From the NCBI RefSeq assembly GCF_001486165.1, contig NZ_LN908975.1, forward strand, positions 372,001 to 436,000: DNA of 64,000 nt, read 5' to 3'. Under the pieces are notes generated by a model that saw only the letters and a list, made by a program, of their open reading frames with translations, was not told the origin of the DNA and did no database searches. The stretch comes from Bittarella massiliensis (ex Durand et al. 2017). Its GTDB lineage: Bacteria; Bacillota; Clostridia; Oscillospirales; Ruminococcaceae. The translations under genes and the position numbers were made by a program. Numbering within the stretch: position 1 is the first letter of the stretch; the number at the start of each line of letters is the position of its first letter. Positions 53,052 through 61,112 of the stretch are shown piece after piece.

Positions 53052-54248
53052 TTGCAAATCAACGGAAACTACCGCAACTTACAGCCAAACTACCTCTTTT
53101 CCACCGTCACCAAAAGGGTGGCGGAAGAGAGGAGGCGCCACCCGGGCAAACCCATCTACCGCCTGGGGGTGGGGGATGTGACCCTGCCTCTCTGCCCGGC
53201 GGTCATCGGCGCCCTCGGCAAAGCGGTGGAGGAGATGTCGGCGGCCGAGACCTTTCGCGGGTATGGGCCCGAGCAGGGGTATGACTTTTTGCGGGAGAGG
53301 ATTCAGCAGTACTATGCCGCGTTCGGGGTCTCCCTGGACCTGGAGGAGATTTTTGTCAGCGATGGGGCCAACAGCGATTTGGGGAACATCCTCGACCTCT
53401 TCTCTAAAGAGAACACCGCTCTCATCCCCGACCCGGTCTACCCAGTCTACCTGGACACCAACACCATGGATGGCCGCAAAGTCCTCTTTATGGATGGAGG
53501 GGAGGAAAACGACTTTCTCCCCCTGCCCGACCCCTCGGTGAAGGCCGACCTCATCTACCTCTGCTCCCCGGGCAACCCCACCGGCGCGGTCTACACCCGC
53601 GCGATGCTGCAGAGCTGGGTGGACTACGCCCGGGCGCGGGGGGGCGTCATTCTTTTCGACGCGGCCTATGAGAGCTTTGTGACGGGGGACCTGCCCCACA
53701 GCATCTACGAGGTGGAGGGGGCCAAGGAGTGCGCCATCGAAATCAGCTCCCTCTCCAAGACCGCCGGTTTCACCGGGATGCGCTGTGGCTACACCGTGGT
53801 GCCCCGGACCCTGGAGCGGGAGGGGATGTCCCTCAACCGGATGTGGCTGCGCCGCCAGACCACCAAGTTTAACGGCGTCTCCTATGTGGTGCAGCGGGGG
53901 GCGGCCGCGGTCTTCACCCCCGAGGGGCGGCGGCAGACCGGCGAGGCCACCGCCTTTTACCGGGAGAACGCCGCCCTGATCGCCGCCGCCCTGCGGGAGT
54001 TGGGGGTCTGGTTTACCGGCGGGGTCTGTTCCCCCTACATCTGGATGGCCTGCCCTGAAGGGATGGGCTCCTGGGAGTTTTTTGACCTGCTCCTACGCGA
54101 GGCCGGGGTGGCCGGGGTGCCCGGCGCCGGGTTTGGCAGAAATGGCGAGGGGTATTTTCGCCTCACCGGCTTTGGCAGCCGAGAGGAGACCTGTCAGGCC
54201 ATTGCGGCCCTGCAGGAGCTCTACCGGGCCAGGGGACTAGCCGGGTAA
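53052..54248 (+). CDS. dapL: LL-diaminopimelate aminotransferase
   Basis: 398 residues from a TTG at 53052 with GGGGGGAA upstream. It converts tetrahydrodipicolinate directly to LL-diaminopimelate with glutamate, the DapL shortcut. Motifs include NGNYRNLQPNYLFSTVTKRV at the start, RLGVGDVTLPL, FVSDGANSDLGNI, SPGNPTGAVY and the PLP lysine in EISSLSKTAGFTGMRCGY. Together with dapF it completes the route to meso-diaminopimelate. It ends at a strong terminator. Confidence 0.96.
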   Translation: MQINGNYRNLQPNYLFSTVTKRVAEERRRHPGKPIYRLGVGDVTLPLCPAVIGALGKAVEEMSAAETFRGYGPEQGYDFLRERIQQYYAAFGVSLDLEEIFVSDGANSDLGNILDLFSKENTALIPDPVYPVYLDTNTMDGRKVLFMDGGEENDFLPLPDPSVKADLIYLCSPGNPTGAVYTRAMLQSWVDYARARGGVILFDAAYESFVTGDLPHSIYEVEGAKECAIEISSLSKTAGFTGMRCGYTVVPRTLEREGMSLNRMWLRRQTTKFNGVSYVVQRGAAAVFTPEGRRQTGEATAFYRENAALIAAALRELGVWFTGGVCSPYIWMACPEGMGSWEFFDLLLREAGVAGVPGAGFGRNGEGYFRLTGFGSREETCQAIAALQELYRARGLAG

Positions 54249-54263
54249 AACCTGGTAAAAAGA

Positions 54264-54302
54264 AGAGAGGGGCCCTTTCCCGCCGGGAAAGGACCCCTCT
54301 CT
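54264..54302. terminator. Bidirectional terminator after dapL
   Basis: AGAGAGGGGCCCTTTCCC and its near-complement around GCC, between converging dapL and the DtxR-like gene. Confidence 0.8.
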
Positions 54303-54321
54303 GTAAATGATAAAAGGAAGG

Positions 54322-54705
54322 TCAACGCCCCTCGCCGTCCTCTCGGGCGACGAAGGCCTTGATCTGGTCAAAGGACTCCTGACTGATGATGTGCTCGATG
54401 CGGCAGGCGTCGGCGTCGGCGATCTCCGCCGGGACGCCGAGGGTGAGGACCAGGTAGCGGGAAATCAGCCGGTGGCGCTCATAGACCGCCTCGGCCTTTT
54501 GCTGCCCCGACTCGGTGAGGAGGATGTTGCCCCCTTCCCCCACCTGCACGTAGCCGGCGGATTTGAGGATGCCGATGGCCCGGCTGATGCTGGGCTTGGA
54601 GAAGCCCAGTTCGGTGGCCACGTCGATGGAGCGGACGTGCCCCTGCCGCTGGCGGAGGAGGAGGATGGTCTCCAGGTAGTTTTCACCCGACTCTTGCAGT
54701 TTCAC
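54322..54705 (-). CDS. DtxR/MntR-family metalloregulator
   Basis: 127 residues from a GTG at 54705 with GGGAGG 5-6 nt upstream; in-frame codons further upstream are not conserved. A winged helix (SGENYLETILLLRQRQGHVR, SIDVATELGFSKPSISRAIG) is followed by the metal-binding dimerisation domain (ERHRLISRYLVLTLG, DACRIEHIISQESF), with Glu, His and Cys ligands of the MntR type. It lacks the SH3-like third domain. It should repress iron or manganese uptake genes; none is adjacent. Confidence 0.9.
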   Translation of the reverse strand: MKLQESGENYLETILLLRQRQGHVRSIDVATELGFSKPSISRAIGILKSAGYVQVGEGGNILLTESGQQKAEAVYERHRLISRYLVLTLGVPAEIADADACRIEHIISQESFDQIKAFVAREDGEGR

Positions 54706-54953
54706 GGTGCACCTCCCAAAGATCCGCCCGCAGGGCGGAGAGATGGCCCCGGGCAGAAGACGGCCGGGGGCGGCTCGAGGCCGCTTATAAAGGTATTCTA
54801 ACACATTCTCCCCCGCGCCGCAATCGCTGGCCGGAGGAGTTTGGTTTTCCCCTCTCGCCGGGGGGAGACGGCAAGCGGCGGCGCCCGGCCTTGAGGAAGC
54901 CGAGCGCCGCCGCCCTCTATGGATTTTTTGGAAGAGGCAGTTGAAAAGGGAAT

Positions 54954-56045
54954 TTACGGTTTGACGCTGTCACGGAAGGTGACGTACTCGTCCTGGTCCA
55001 TTCCGTAGACCATCTTCACCTCGATCTCGCCCGAGGCGATCTTGGCGGAGAGGCCGCCGATGTAGTCCTGGGTCTCCTGGGGGACCTGGGCCTTGTAGTA
55101 GTCGTTCTCGGCGAGGACGGTGATCCCCTCCTTGAGGCCCCACTTGTAGAGCTTGCCGTACTCGGCAGTGCCCTCGACGGTGTCTTTAATGGCCTTGGCC
55201 ATGGTGATGTCGTTGCGTTTGGTCATGGAGGTGAGGATGACGTCGGCGATCTCCGGCTTGGTGTCGATGAAGAACTCGCGCTGGTCGGCGTCCACGCCGA
55301 TGCCCCAGAGGCCCTTGTCCTTGCAGGCCTCAAAGACGCCCAGCCCGGCGCCGCCGGCCACCTGGTGGATGACATCGGCCCCCATCTGGTTGGCCTGTAC
55401 CAGGGCCAGCTCTTTGGCCTTGGCGGTGTCGGTGAAGCCGCCGATGAAGGAGTTGGCCACCTTGCCGCTGGGGTTGGCCTCCAGAGAGCCCTGGATGTAG
55501 CCGATGATGAAGTTGTTGATGGGCACGGTGTCGGCGCCGGCCACCAGGCCGATGGTGCCGGTGCTGGACATCTTCTGGGCCAGGGCGCCGGCCAGGTATT
55601 CGCCCTCGTGCTGCTTGCTCATGACAGCGAAGACATTGGGGATGTTCACCTCGGTGGTGGGGGTCAGGTCGGTGACGATGAACTTGGTGTCGGGGTACTC
55701 GGTGTAGATGCGGTCGAGGATCTCATAGAACTCGTTGCCGTTCATCACCACAATGTCGTAGCCCTCGGCCGCGTCGCGGACAGCCGGCTCCATCTTGGAC
55801 TTGTCGGTGCCGTACTCGATGCACTTGGCGTTCAGGTCGATTTCCTGAGCGGCCTTCTGCACCCCCGACCAGGAGAGGTCGTTGAAGGATTTGTCGCCCA
55901 GCTGGGCGCAGATGTAGCCCACACTTTTGTACTCGCTGCCGCTGGCGGAAGAGGCGTCTCCGCCCTCGCCGGACTGGCCGCAGCCGGTGAGCAGGGCAGA
56001 GGCGGTCAACAGGCACGCCAGGGCGATGGCTCCAGTCTTTTTCAT
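54954..56045 (-). CDS. BMP-family substrate-binding lipoprotein 1
   Basis: 363 residues from ATG 56045 with AAAGGAG upstream. The signal peptide ends in the lipobox LLTGC, with Cys22 lipidated. After a Ser/Gly linker the mature part has the BMP/PnrA fold: KSVGYICAQLGDKSFNDLSW, EYPDTKFIVTD, GTIGLVAGADTVPINNFI, VIHQVAGGAGLGVFEACKDK and GVDADQREFF. Family members bind nucleosides for ABC importers. No ATPase or permease is nearby. The paralogue at 59 kb is similar over its full length. The promoter carries a 28-bp near-perfect palindrome centred on GACAATTGTC at the class II position. Confidence 0.92.
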   Translation of the reverse strand: MKKTGAIALACLLTASALLTGCGQSGEGGDASSASGSEYKSVGYICAQLGDKSFNDLSWSGVQKAAQEIDLNAKCIEYGTDKSKMEPAVRDAAEGYDIVVMNGNEFYEILDRIYTEYPDTKFIVTDLTPTTEVNIPNVFAVMSKQHEGEYLAGALAQKMSSTGTIGLVAGADTVPINNFIIGYIQGSLEANPSGKVANSFIGGFTDTAKAKELALVQANQMGADVIHQVAGGAGLGVFEACKDKGLWGIGVDADQREFFIDTKPEIADVILTSMTKRNDITMAKAIKDTVEGTAEYGKLYKWGLKEGITVLAENDYYKAQVPQETQDYIGGLSAKIASGEIEVKMVYGMDQDEYVTFRDSVKP

Positions 56046-56156
56046 TGCGATGTCGCTCCTTTTTCTCATGTCTCAAAGTGTTCGATTTGGCGGAGGGGGC
56101 GAGCGCTCGCCAGACGGGCCCTGTCGGCGAATCCTGTGTCCCCAATTGCTGAAATC

Positions 56157-56205
56157 AGTGTAGCATGGCCGCAAAAGGGGGGAAACGACAATTGTCGCTT
56201 CCCCC
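56157..56205 (-). promoter_or_regulatory. Class II promoter of BMP lipoprotein 1
   Basis: A palindrome spans 56178-56205 with one mismatched pair, core CGACAATTGTCG. On the minus strand a TACACT -10 lies at 56162-56157. The distance from dyad centre to -10 centre is exactly 32 bp. There is no good -35, as expected for activator dependence. Confidence 0.75.
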
Positions 56206-56326
56206 AAAAAAACAAACGGATTTTCGATTTTTCGGTGAAATCGCCCAGGGAAAACGCTGCCATCTGTCCCTCTTTTGCCCGATTTGGAAAAAAGGACCTC
56301 TCCTGCGCCCCCTCTCTGCGAGGGGC

Positions 56327-56377
56327 GGGGGGAAAGCGACAGCTGTCGTTTTCCCCCCCTCTGGAGGCGGCTATAAT
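56327..56377 (+). promoter_or_regulatory. Class II promoter pointing through crp2 towards sulfatase 1
   Basis: A 32-bp palindrome (56327-56358, one mismatched pair) with core CGACAGCTGTCG and a perfect TATAAT at 56372-56377, 32 bp centre to centre. Transcription would run antisense to the neighbouring regulator gene and could reach sulfatase 1 at 57188. Confidence 0.65.
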
Positions 56378-56389
56378 GGGGGTGTCCCC

Positions 56390-57103
56390 TCAGAGGGTCA
56401 GCTCCTCCACCAGATCGAGAAGCCGCCGGTGCTGCTCCTCGGTGACGGTGATCTTGCGGTGGGAGCCCCCCACATACCCCTGTTCCCGCAGCTTTTGGAT
56501 GATGCGGTCCACCGAGCGGGGGTCGCGGCCGATGTAGCGGCCGATCTCCGAGCGGGTCTCGAGGATGCGGATGGCCCCCTTCTCGTCGGGCTCGCAGCAG
56601 TCGCGGTAGATGGAGTAGAGGAAGCTGAGATAGCGGGCCCCCGCCAGCAGGGAGTTGTTGACGTTGCACTCCCGGTAGAGGCGCTGGTCGTCGTGCTTTT
56701 GCTCGATGATGTAGAGGAGGATGGCGTTGTAGACCGGCAGGCAGATCTGGCTCCAGCGCAGGAAGTCCTGCCCGCGGATGCGCAGGGCCGAGACCTGGGT
56801 CTTGGCTCGCACCTGGTTGCGCCGCTTCATGGGCTGGGGGGAGAGGATCTCCGCCACCCCGATGAACTGCCCGGCGAAGAGGCGGATGCCCGTCAGGTCA
56901 TTGTCGCCGCTCTCGGCGAAGGCGCGAAAGTGCTCGCACACCCCCCGGACCAGAAAGAACAGGTCGGGCGGGGCAAAGCTGTCCTTCTCGATGAGGAGCT
57001 CCCCCGGGCCGATCTGGCACAGCTCGATCTTCTCCTGCTCCTCCTGGGGCAACCCCTCAAAAAAGGGGGCCGCCTGGGGCCACTGCTCCAGCAAATGTGT
57101 CAC
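56390..57103 (-). CDS. Crp/Fnr family transcriptional regulator (2 of 3)
   Basis: 237 residues from a GTG at 57103 with GGAGG upstream. The effector domain contains LLIEKDSFAPPDLFFLVRG and SGDNDL, then ALRIRGQDFLRWSQICLPVY, all shared with the third regulator. The winged helix has SEIGRYIGRDPRSVDRIIQK, with Arg in place of CRP Glu181 and the Arg185 equivalent retained. The promoter (TTGTAT-17-TATCCT, minus strand) has no GACA-NN-TGTC dyad, so it looks constitutive. It is divergent from sulfatase 1. The ligand may be a small molecule rather than oxygen, since no Fe-S cysteine cluster is present. Confidence 0.88.
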   Translation of the reverse strand: MTHLLEQWPQAAPFFEGLPQEEQEKIELCQIGPGELLIEKDSFAPPDLFFLVRGVCEHFRAFAESGDNDLTGIRLFAGQFIGVAEILSPQPMKRRNQVRAKTQVSALRIRGQDFLRWSQICLPVYNAILLYIIEQKHDDQRLYRECNVNNSLLAGARYLSFLYSIYRDCCEPDEKGAIRILETRSEIGRYIGRDPRSVDRIIQKLREQGYVGGSHRKITVTEEQHRRLLDLVEELTL

Positions 57104-57187
57104 CGATCACCGCCTCCACTCTCCTGTATTCCTGTCTTTTAGGATAGCACAGGCGGCGGGTCAATACAATGGAAAGGATGAACCTTC

Positions 57188-58825
57188 ATGCGCTTTCGCG
57201 TCAACCGGGAGGACCGGCGCCCCAACATCCTCCTCATCACCTGCGACCAGCTGCGCAGCGACTACCTGGGCTGCTACGGGGCCGACTTCATGCAGACGCC
57301 TCACATCGACGCCCTGGCCGCCGAGGGGCGGGTGTATGAAAATGCCTACTCCCCCAACCCGGTCTGTATCCCCGCCCGCATGGGGCTGCTCACCGGCCTG
57401 GGCTGCCGGCACCACCAGTTTTACGACAACCGCTGGGCCCCCGACGCCCCGCCCCTCTCCTACAAGCTGCCCACCTTTCCCCAGATCCTCTCGGACAGCG
57501 GCTACGACACCTGCGCCGTGGGGAAGATGCACTTTCAGCCCGAGCGGCGGGCCAGCGGGTTCGACCACTTCTTCGCCATGGAGGAGGGCCCCTCCTCCCG
57601 GGAGGCGGACAGCTATCTGCAATTTCTCAAAGAGCAGGGCTACGGCCGGGTGCAGAGTGTTCACGGGGTGCGCCACTGTCTCTACATGCAGCCCCAGCGC
57701 AGCCTGCTGCCCGAGGCGCTGCACGGCTCCCGCTGGGTGGCCGACCGCTCGATCCAGTACCTGGACGAGCAGCGGGGCCGGCGGCCCTTCCTCCTCTGGA
57801 CCAGCTTTATCCACCCCCACCCGCCCTTTGACGCGCCCGACGAGTGGGCCGAGATGTACGCGGGCAAACTGCCCGCCCCGGCGGTCCCCAAGACCCCCCT
57901 GGGCCTGCTGGCCGAGGAGAACAAGACCCTGGGCGACCTGGCCGACGACGCCTCCCTCCAGCGGATGCGGGAGCTCTATGCGGCCTGCGTCTCCTACTGC
58001 GACCACCAGGTGGGGCGGATCGTGGAGAAACTGAAAGAGTTGGACCTCTACGACGACACCCTGATCCTCTTCACGAGCGACCACGGCGAGATGCTGGGGG
58101 ACCTGGGCACCTACCAGAAATTTCTCCCCTACGACGCCTCCTGCAAGGTCCCCTTTGTCCTGCGCTGGCCGCAGCGGGTGGGGGCCGGGGAGAGGGACCC
58201 CCGCTTTGTCGACCTCCACGACATCCTCCCCACTTTTTTGGACGCCGCCGGGGCCGCGTACCCCGACGTCTACGACCTGCCGGGAGAGAGCGTCTGTGGC
58301 GAGGGGGTCAAGGACCGGCGCTACCAGTACGCCGAACACCAGCAGGGGAGCAAGCGCTGGTGCATGCTGCGGGACGAGCGGTACAAGTACGTCTACTCCT
58401 ACGGCGACGACGAGCAGCTCTTCGACATGGCGGCCGACCCGCAGGAGACCGAGAACCTCCTGTGCGGCGGCGGCACCCCCGAGATGCGGGCGGTGGCCGA
58501 CCGGCTGCGCCAGCGGCTGATCCGCTACGAGGCGCGCTACGGCCTGAAGGGCGGCATCGTGAACGGCGACTTTGCAAAGCGCCCCCGCTACCAGCCGTCC
58601 CTCTACTGGGAGGAGAACTTTCCCCCCTTTGTCCGCTCCCTGGTCAGGGAGGGGGAGAGAGGGGAGCTGGACGACATGCTCGACGAGGTGCTCTGGGCCA
58701 TCCAAAAGGAGCCCACCTCCAAACCGGCCCAGACCCACGCCCGGGACATCCTGCTGCGGGCGGGCTACGCGAAAGAGCGGGTCGACGCGCTGATGGAGCG
58801 GGCCAAGGCGCAGGGCAACGGCTGA
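57188..58825 (+). CDS. Sulfatase-family hydrolase 1
   Basis: 545 residues from ATG 57188 with AAAGGATG upstream and no signal peptide, so it is cytoplasmic. The alkaline-phosphatase-like fold has PNILLITCDQLRSDYLGCYG, then the formylglycine signature C60-I-P-A-R followed by MGLLTG, VGKMHFQPE, and FTSDHGEMLGDLG for metal ligands. The Cys-type signature needs an anaerobic radical-SAM maturase, which is not in this window. Sulfatase 2 is the same length and nearly identical in long DNA stretches. Substrates of this fold include sulfate and phosphonate/phosphodiester esters, so true sulfatase activity is likely but unproven. Confidence 0.9.
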   Translation: MRFRVNREDRRPNILLITCDQLRSDYLGCYGADFMQTPHIDALAAEGRVYENAYSPNPVCIPARMGLLTGLGCRHHQFYDNRWAPDAPPLSYKLPTFPQILSDSGYDTCAVGKMHFQPERRASGFDHFFAMEEGPSSREADSYLQFLKEQGYGRVQSVHGVRHCLYMQPQRSLLPEALHGSRWVADRSIQYLDEQRGRRPFLLWTSFIHPHPPFDAPDEWAEMYAGKLPAPAVPKTPLGLLAEENKTLGDLADDASLQRMRELYAACVSYCDHQVGRIVEKLKELDLYDDTLILFTSDHGEMLGDLGTYQKFLPYDASCKVPFVLRWPQRVGAGERDPRFVDLHDILPTFLDAAGAAYPDVYDLPGESVCGEGVKDRRYQYAEHQQGSKRWCMLRDERYKYVYSYGDDEQLFDMAADPQETENLLCGGGTPEMRAVADRLRQRLIRYEARYGLKGGIVNGDFAKRPRYQPSLYWEENFPPFVRSLVREGERGELDDMLDEVLWAIQKEPTSKPAQTHARDILLRAGYAKERVDALMERAKAQGNG

Positions 58826-58836
58826 CATTGCACAGA

Positions 58837-58875
58837 GAAAAAGGACTTCGGAAAAAATCCGAAGTCCTTTTTTTA
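58837..58875. terminator. Bidirectional terminator
   Basis: AAAAAGGACTTCGGA / TCCGAAGTCCTTTTT stem, between converging sulfatase 1 and BMP lipoprotein 2. Confidence 0.9.
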
Positions 58876-58903
58876 TGGGTGAAGGGGAGGTTTTAGAGGG
58901 GGT

Positions 58904-59995
58904 TTACGGCTTGACACTGTCGCGGATGGAGACGAACTCGTCCTGCTCCATGCCGTAGACGGTCTTGACCACCAGGTCGCCCGAGGCGATCTTCTTTTCC
59001 AGATCGTCGATGTAGTCCTGGGTCTCCTGGGGGACATTGGCCTTGTAGAAGTCGTTTTTGGCCAGGACGGTGACGCCCTCGGCCACGCCCCACATGTTCA
59101 GCTTGCCGTACTCGGCGGTGCCGGCCACGGTGTCGCGGATGGCCTTTTCCATGGACATGTCGTTGCGCTTCATCATCGAGGTGAGGATGACGTCGGCCAG
59201 ATCGGCCTTGCTGTCGATGAAGAACTCGCGCTGGTCGGCGTCCACGCCGATGCCCCAGATGCCGTTGTCCTTGCAGGCCTCAAAGACGCCCAGCCCGGCG
59301 CCGCCGGCCACCTGGTGGATGATGTCGGCCTTGGACTGGTTGATCTGCACCAGGGCCAGCTCTTTGGCTTTGGCGGTGTCGGTGTAGCTGCCGATGAAGG
59401 AGTGGGCCACCTTGCCGCTGGGGTTGGCCTGCAGGGAACCCTGCACGTAGCCGATGATAAAGTCGTTGATCGAGACGGTGTCGGTGCCCGCAACCAGGCC
59501 GATGGTGCCGGTCTTGGACATCTTCTGGGCCAGGGCCCCGGCCAGGAAGTCGCCCTGGTGCTGTTTGGAGTTGACGCCGAAGAGGTTGGGGATGTCCCAC
59601 TCCAAAGTCGGGGTCATGTCGGTGGCGATGAACTTCACGTCGGGGTAGTCGGTGTGGATGCGCTGCAGGATCTCCACGTACTCGTTGCCGTTGAAGAGGA
59701 CGATGTCATAGCTCTCGGCGGCGTCGCGGATGCAGGGCTCCATCTTGGACTTGTCGGTCCCCCACTCGATGGCCTTGGCGGTCATCCCCAGGTCACTGGC
59801 GGTCCGCTGGATGCCCGACCAGGACAGGTCGGTGAAGGACTTGTCGCCGAGGGCGCTGCAGACGTAACCGATGCTCTTGTACTCGCTGCCGCCACTGGAG
59901 GTGGCGTCCCCCTTGTCGTCGGACTTGCCGCAACCGGAGAGGAGGGCGGAGGCCGCCAACAGGCAGGCCAGCGAAACGGCTCCAATCTTTTTCAT
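58904..59995 (-). CDS. BMP-family substrate-binding lipoprotein 2
   Basis: 363 residues from ATG 59995 with AAAGGAG upstream (an adjacent ATG at 59998 is equally possible). It has a lipoprotein signal with lipobox LLSGC at Cys22. The mature part aligns end to end with BMP 1 (KSIGYVCSALGDKSFTDLSW, VIHQVAGG-like IIHQVAGGAGLGVFEACKDN, GVDADQREFF). Differences cluster in predicted ligand-contact loops (for example TLEWDIPNLFGVNS against TTEVNIPNVFAVMS), so the two may bind different ligands. It has its own operator-bearing promoter. No transporter membrane genes are present. Confidence 0.92.
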   Translation of the reverse strand: MKKIGAVSLACLLAASALLSGCGKSDDKGDATSSGGSEYKSIGYVCSALGDKSFTDLSWSGIQRTASDLGMTAKAIEWGTDKSKMEPCIRDAAESYDIVLFNGNEYVEILQRIHTDYPDVKFIATDMTPTLEWDIPNLFGVNSKQHQGDFLAGALAQKMSKTGTIGLVAGTDTVSINDFIIGYVQGSLQANPSGKVAHSFIGSYTDTAKAKELALVQINQSKADIIHQVAGGAGLGVFEACKDNGIWGIGVDADQREFFIDSKADLADVILTSMMKRNDMSMEKAIRDTVAGTAEYGKLNMWGVAEGVTVLAKNDFYKANVPQETQDYIDDLEKKIASGDLVVKTVYGMEQDEFVSIRDSVKP

Positions 59996-60075
59996 CATAC
60001 ACACTCCTTTTGAAAGTCGTATCCAAAGCCGGCGGCCCCTCTGGCGAGCGGACCCTTCCGGCTGCTACTGGTTTT

Positions 60076-60116
60076 AGTATAGCACGGCGATTTTGAGGGG
60101 AAATATGACAAATGTC
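60076..60116 (-). promoter_or_regulatory. Class II promoter of BMP lipoprotein 2
   Basis: Dyad GACAAATGTC at 60107-60116; minus-strand -10 TATACT at 60081-60076, 33 bp centre to centre. Confidence 0.65.
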
Positions 60117-60201
60117 TATTTTGTAAAAGAAAAGGGGAGGGGGCGCGCCCTTGATGCCTGTGATTTCCCGGTTTCTGGAAAAGGTGTCTGTCTCCATAGA
60201 A

Positions 60202-60232
60202 AAGCGGGCCCCCTGCGGCGGGCCCGCTTTTT
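60202..60232. terminator. Terminator after the phosphodiesterase gene
   Basis: AAGCGGGCCC / GGGCCCGCTT stem with loop near CCTGCGG and T/A runs on both sides. Confidence 0.8.
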
Positions 60233-60990
60233 TACCGTTTTGTCTGCGCCTCCAACTGCCGGCAGAGGGGGAGCATCTCCTCTGGGTGGTCCGACTCGAT
60301 GAGGTCGACCCCCAGGGCCAGGGCCTGGCGAAGCCGCCCCTCGCTGTTGATGACCGAGCCGTCCACCAGGTAGCCCGCCCGGTGCAGCTGCGCCACCAGA
60401 TCGGGACAGAGGTTGTCGATGTAGCAGAGATAGATCTCGGCCTCCATCTCCTCCATCAGCCGCACCGGGTCGGCGGGGACAAAGGGGACGATCAGCCCCA
60501 GGTGGACTGCTGGCAGCAGCCGCTTGATCTGGCGCAGGGTGCGGTAGTCGGTGCCGAAGACGAAGCTGTATTCGGCAAAGTCGTGCGTCTCGACCGAGCG
60601 GGCGATCTCCTCGGCCAGGCGGGGCATGGTGGGGGCCATCTGCAGCAGTTCGCACTTGATTTCCAGGGCGGCGGGCAGCTCCCGCTCCCGGCACCAGGCC
60701 AGGCACTCATCCAAGGTGTTGATGGAGAAGGCCGCCTTCAGCTCGGCCGCGGTGTAGTCGGCCACCCGCCCCTGCAGGGGGGAGCGCTCGCCCAGGTCCA
60801 GGTCGTGGTAGACCATGGCCACCTGGTCCTTGGAGAGCTGGACATCGATCTCGATGTGGGAGAGGCCCAGCCCTGCCACCTCCGCAAAGTTTTCGAGGGT
60901 GTTTTCCCGCACCCGGGAGAGGTGTCCCCGGTGGCCCCCCACCAACAGCCGTTTGCCCCGGCTCTGGGCGATCTCTTCAAAGAGGGTCAT
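60232..60990 (-). CDS. Glycerophosphodiester phosphodiesterase family protein
   Basis: 252 residues from ATG 60990 with AAAGGAGCG upstream. The GDPD signature is complete: GGHRGHLSRVRENTLENF with the catalytic His and Glu, then HIEIDVQLSKDQVAMVYHD with metal ligands and the second His. The C-terminal half keeps LPAALEIKCE and VDLIESDHPEEM. It has no signal peptide, so it acts in the cytoplasm on imported glycerophosphodiesters or a related diester. A dyad-bearing promoter places it under the same predicted control as the BMP and sulfatase genes. Confidence 0.92.
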   Translation of the reverse strand: MTLFEEIAQSRGKRLLVGGHRGHLSRVRENTLENFAEVAGLGLSHIEIDVQLSKDQVAMVYHDLDLGERSPLQGRVADYTAAELKAAFSINTLDECLAWCRERELPAALEIKCELLQMAPTMPRLAEEIARSVETHDFAEYSFVFGTDYRTLRQIKRLLPAVHLGLIVPFVPADPVRLMEEMEAEIYLCYIDNLCPDLVAQLHRAGYLVDGSVINSEGRLRQALALGVDLIESDHPEEMLPLCRQLEAQTKR

Positions 60991-61040
60991 GTTGCCTTCG
61001 CGCTCCTTTCGCTTTCCCGCCTGTGGGCGGGCTTTCTTTC

Positions 61041-61080
61041 AGTGTAGCAGGACAGCCCCTTCTAAAATAGGACAGCTGTC
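61041..61080 (-). promoter_or_regulatory. Class II promoter of the phosphodiesterase gene
   Basis: Perfect dyad GACAGCTGTC at 61071-61080; minus-strand -10 TACACT at 61046-61041, exactly 32 bp centre to centre. Confidence 0.7.
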
Positions 61081-61112
61081 GGCTTTTTGGCAAAAGGGGG
61101 CGCTCCCCTTTT

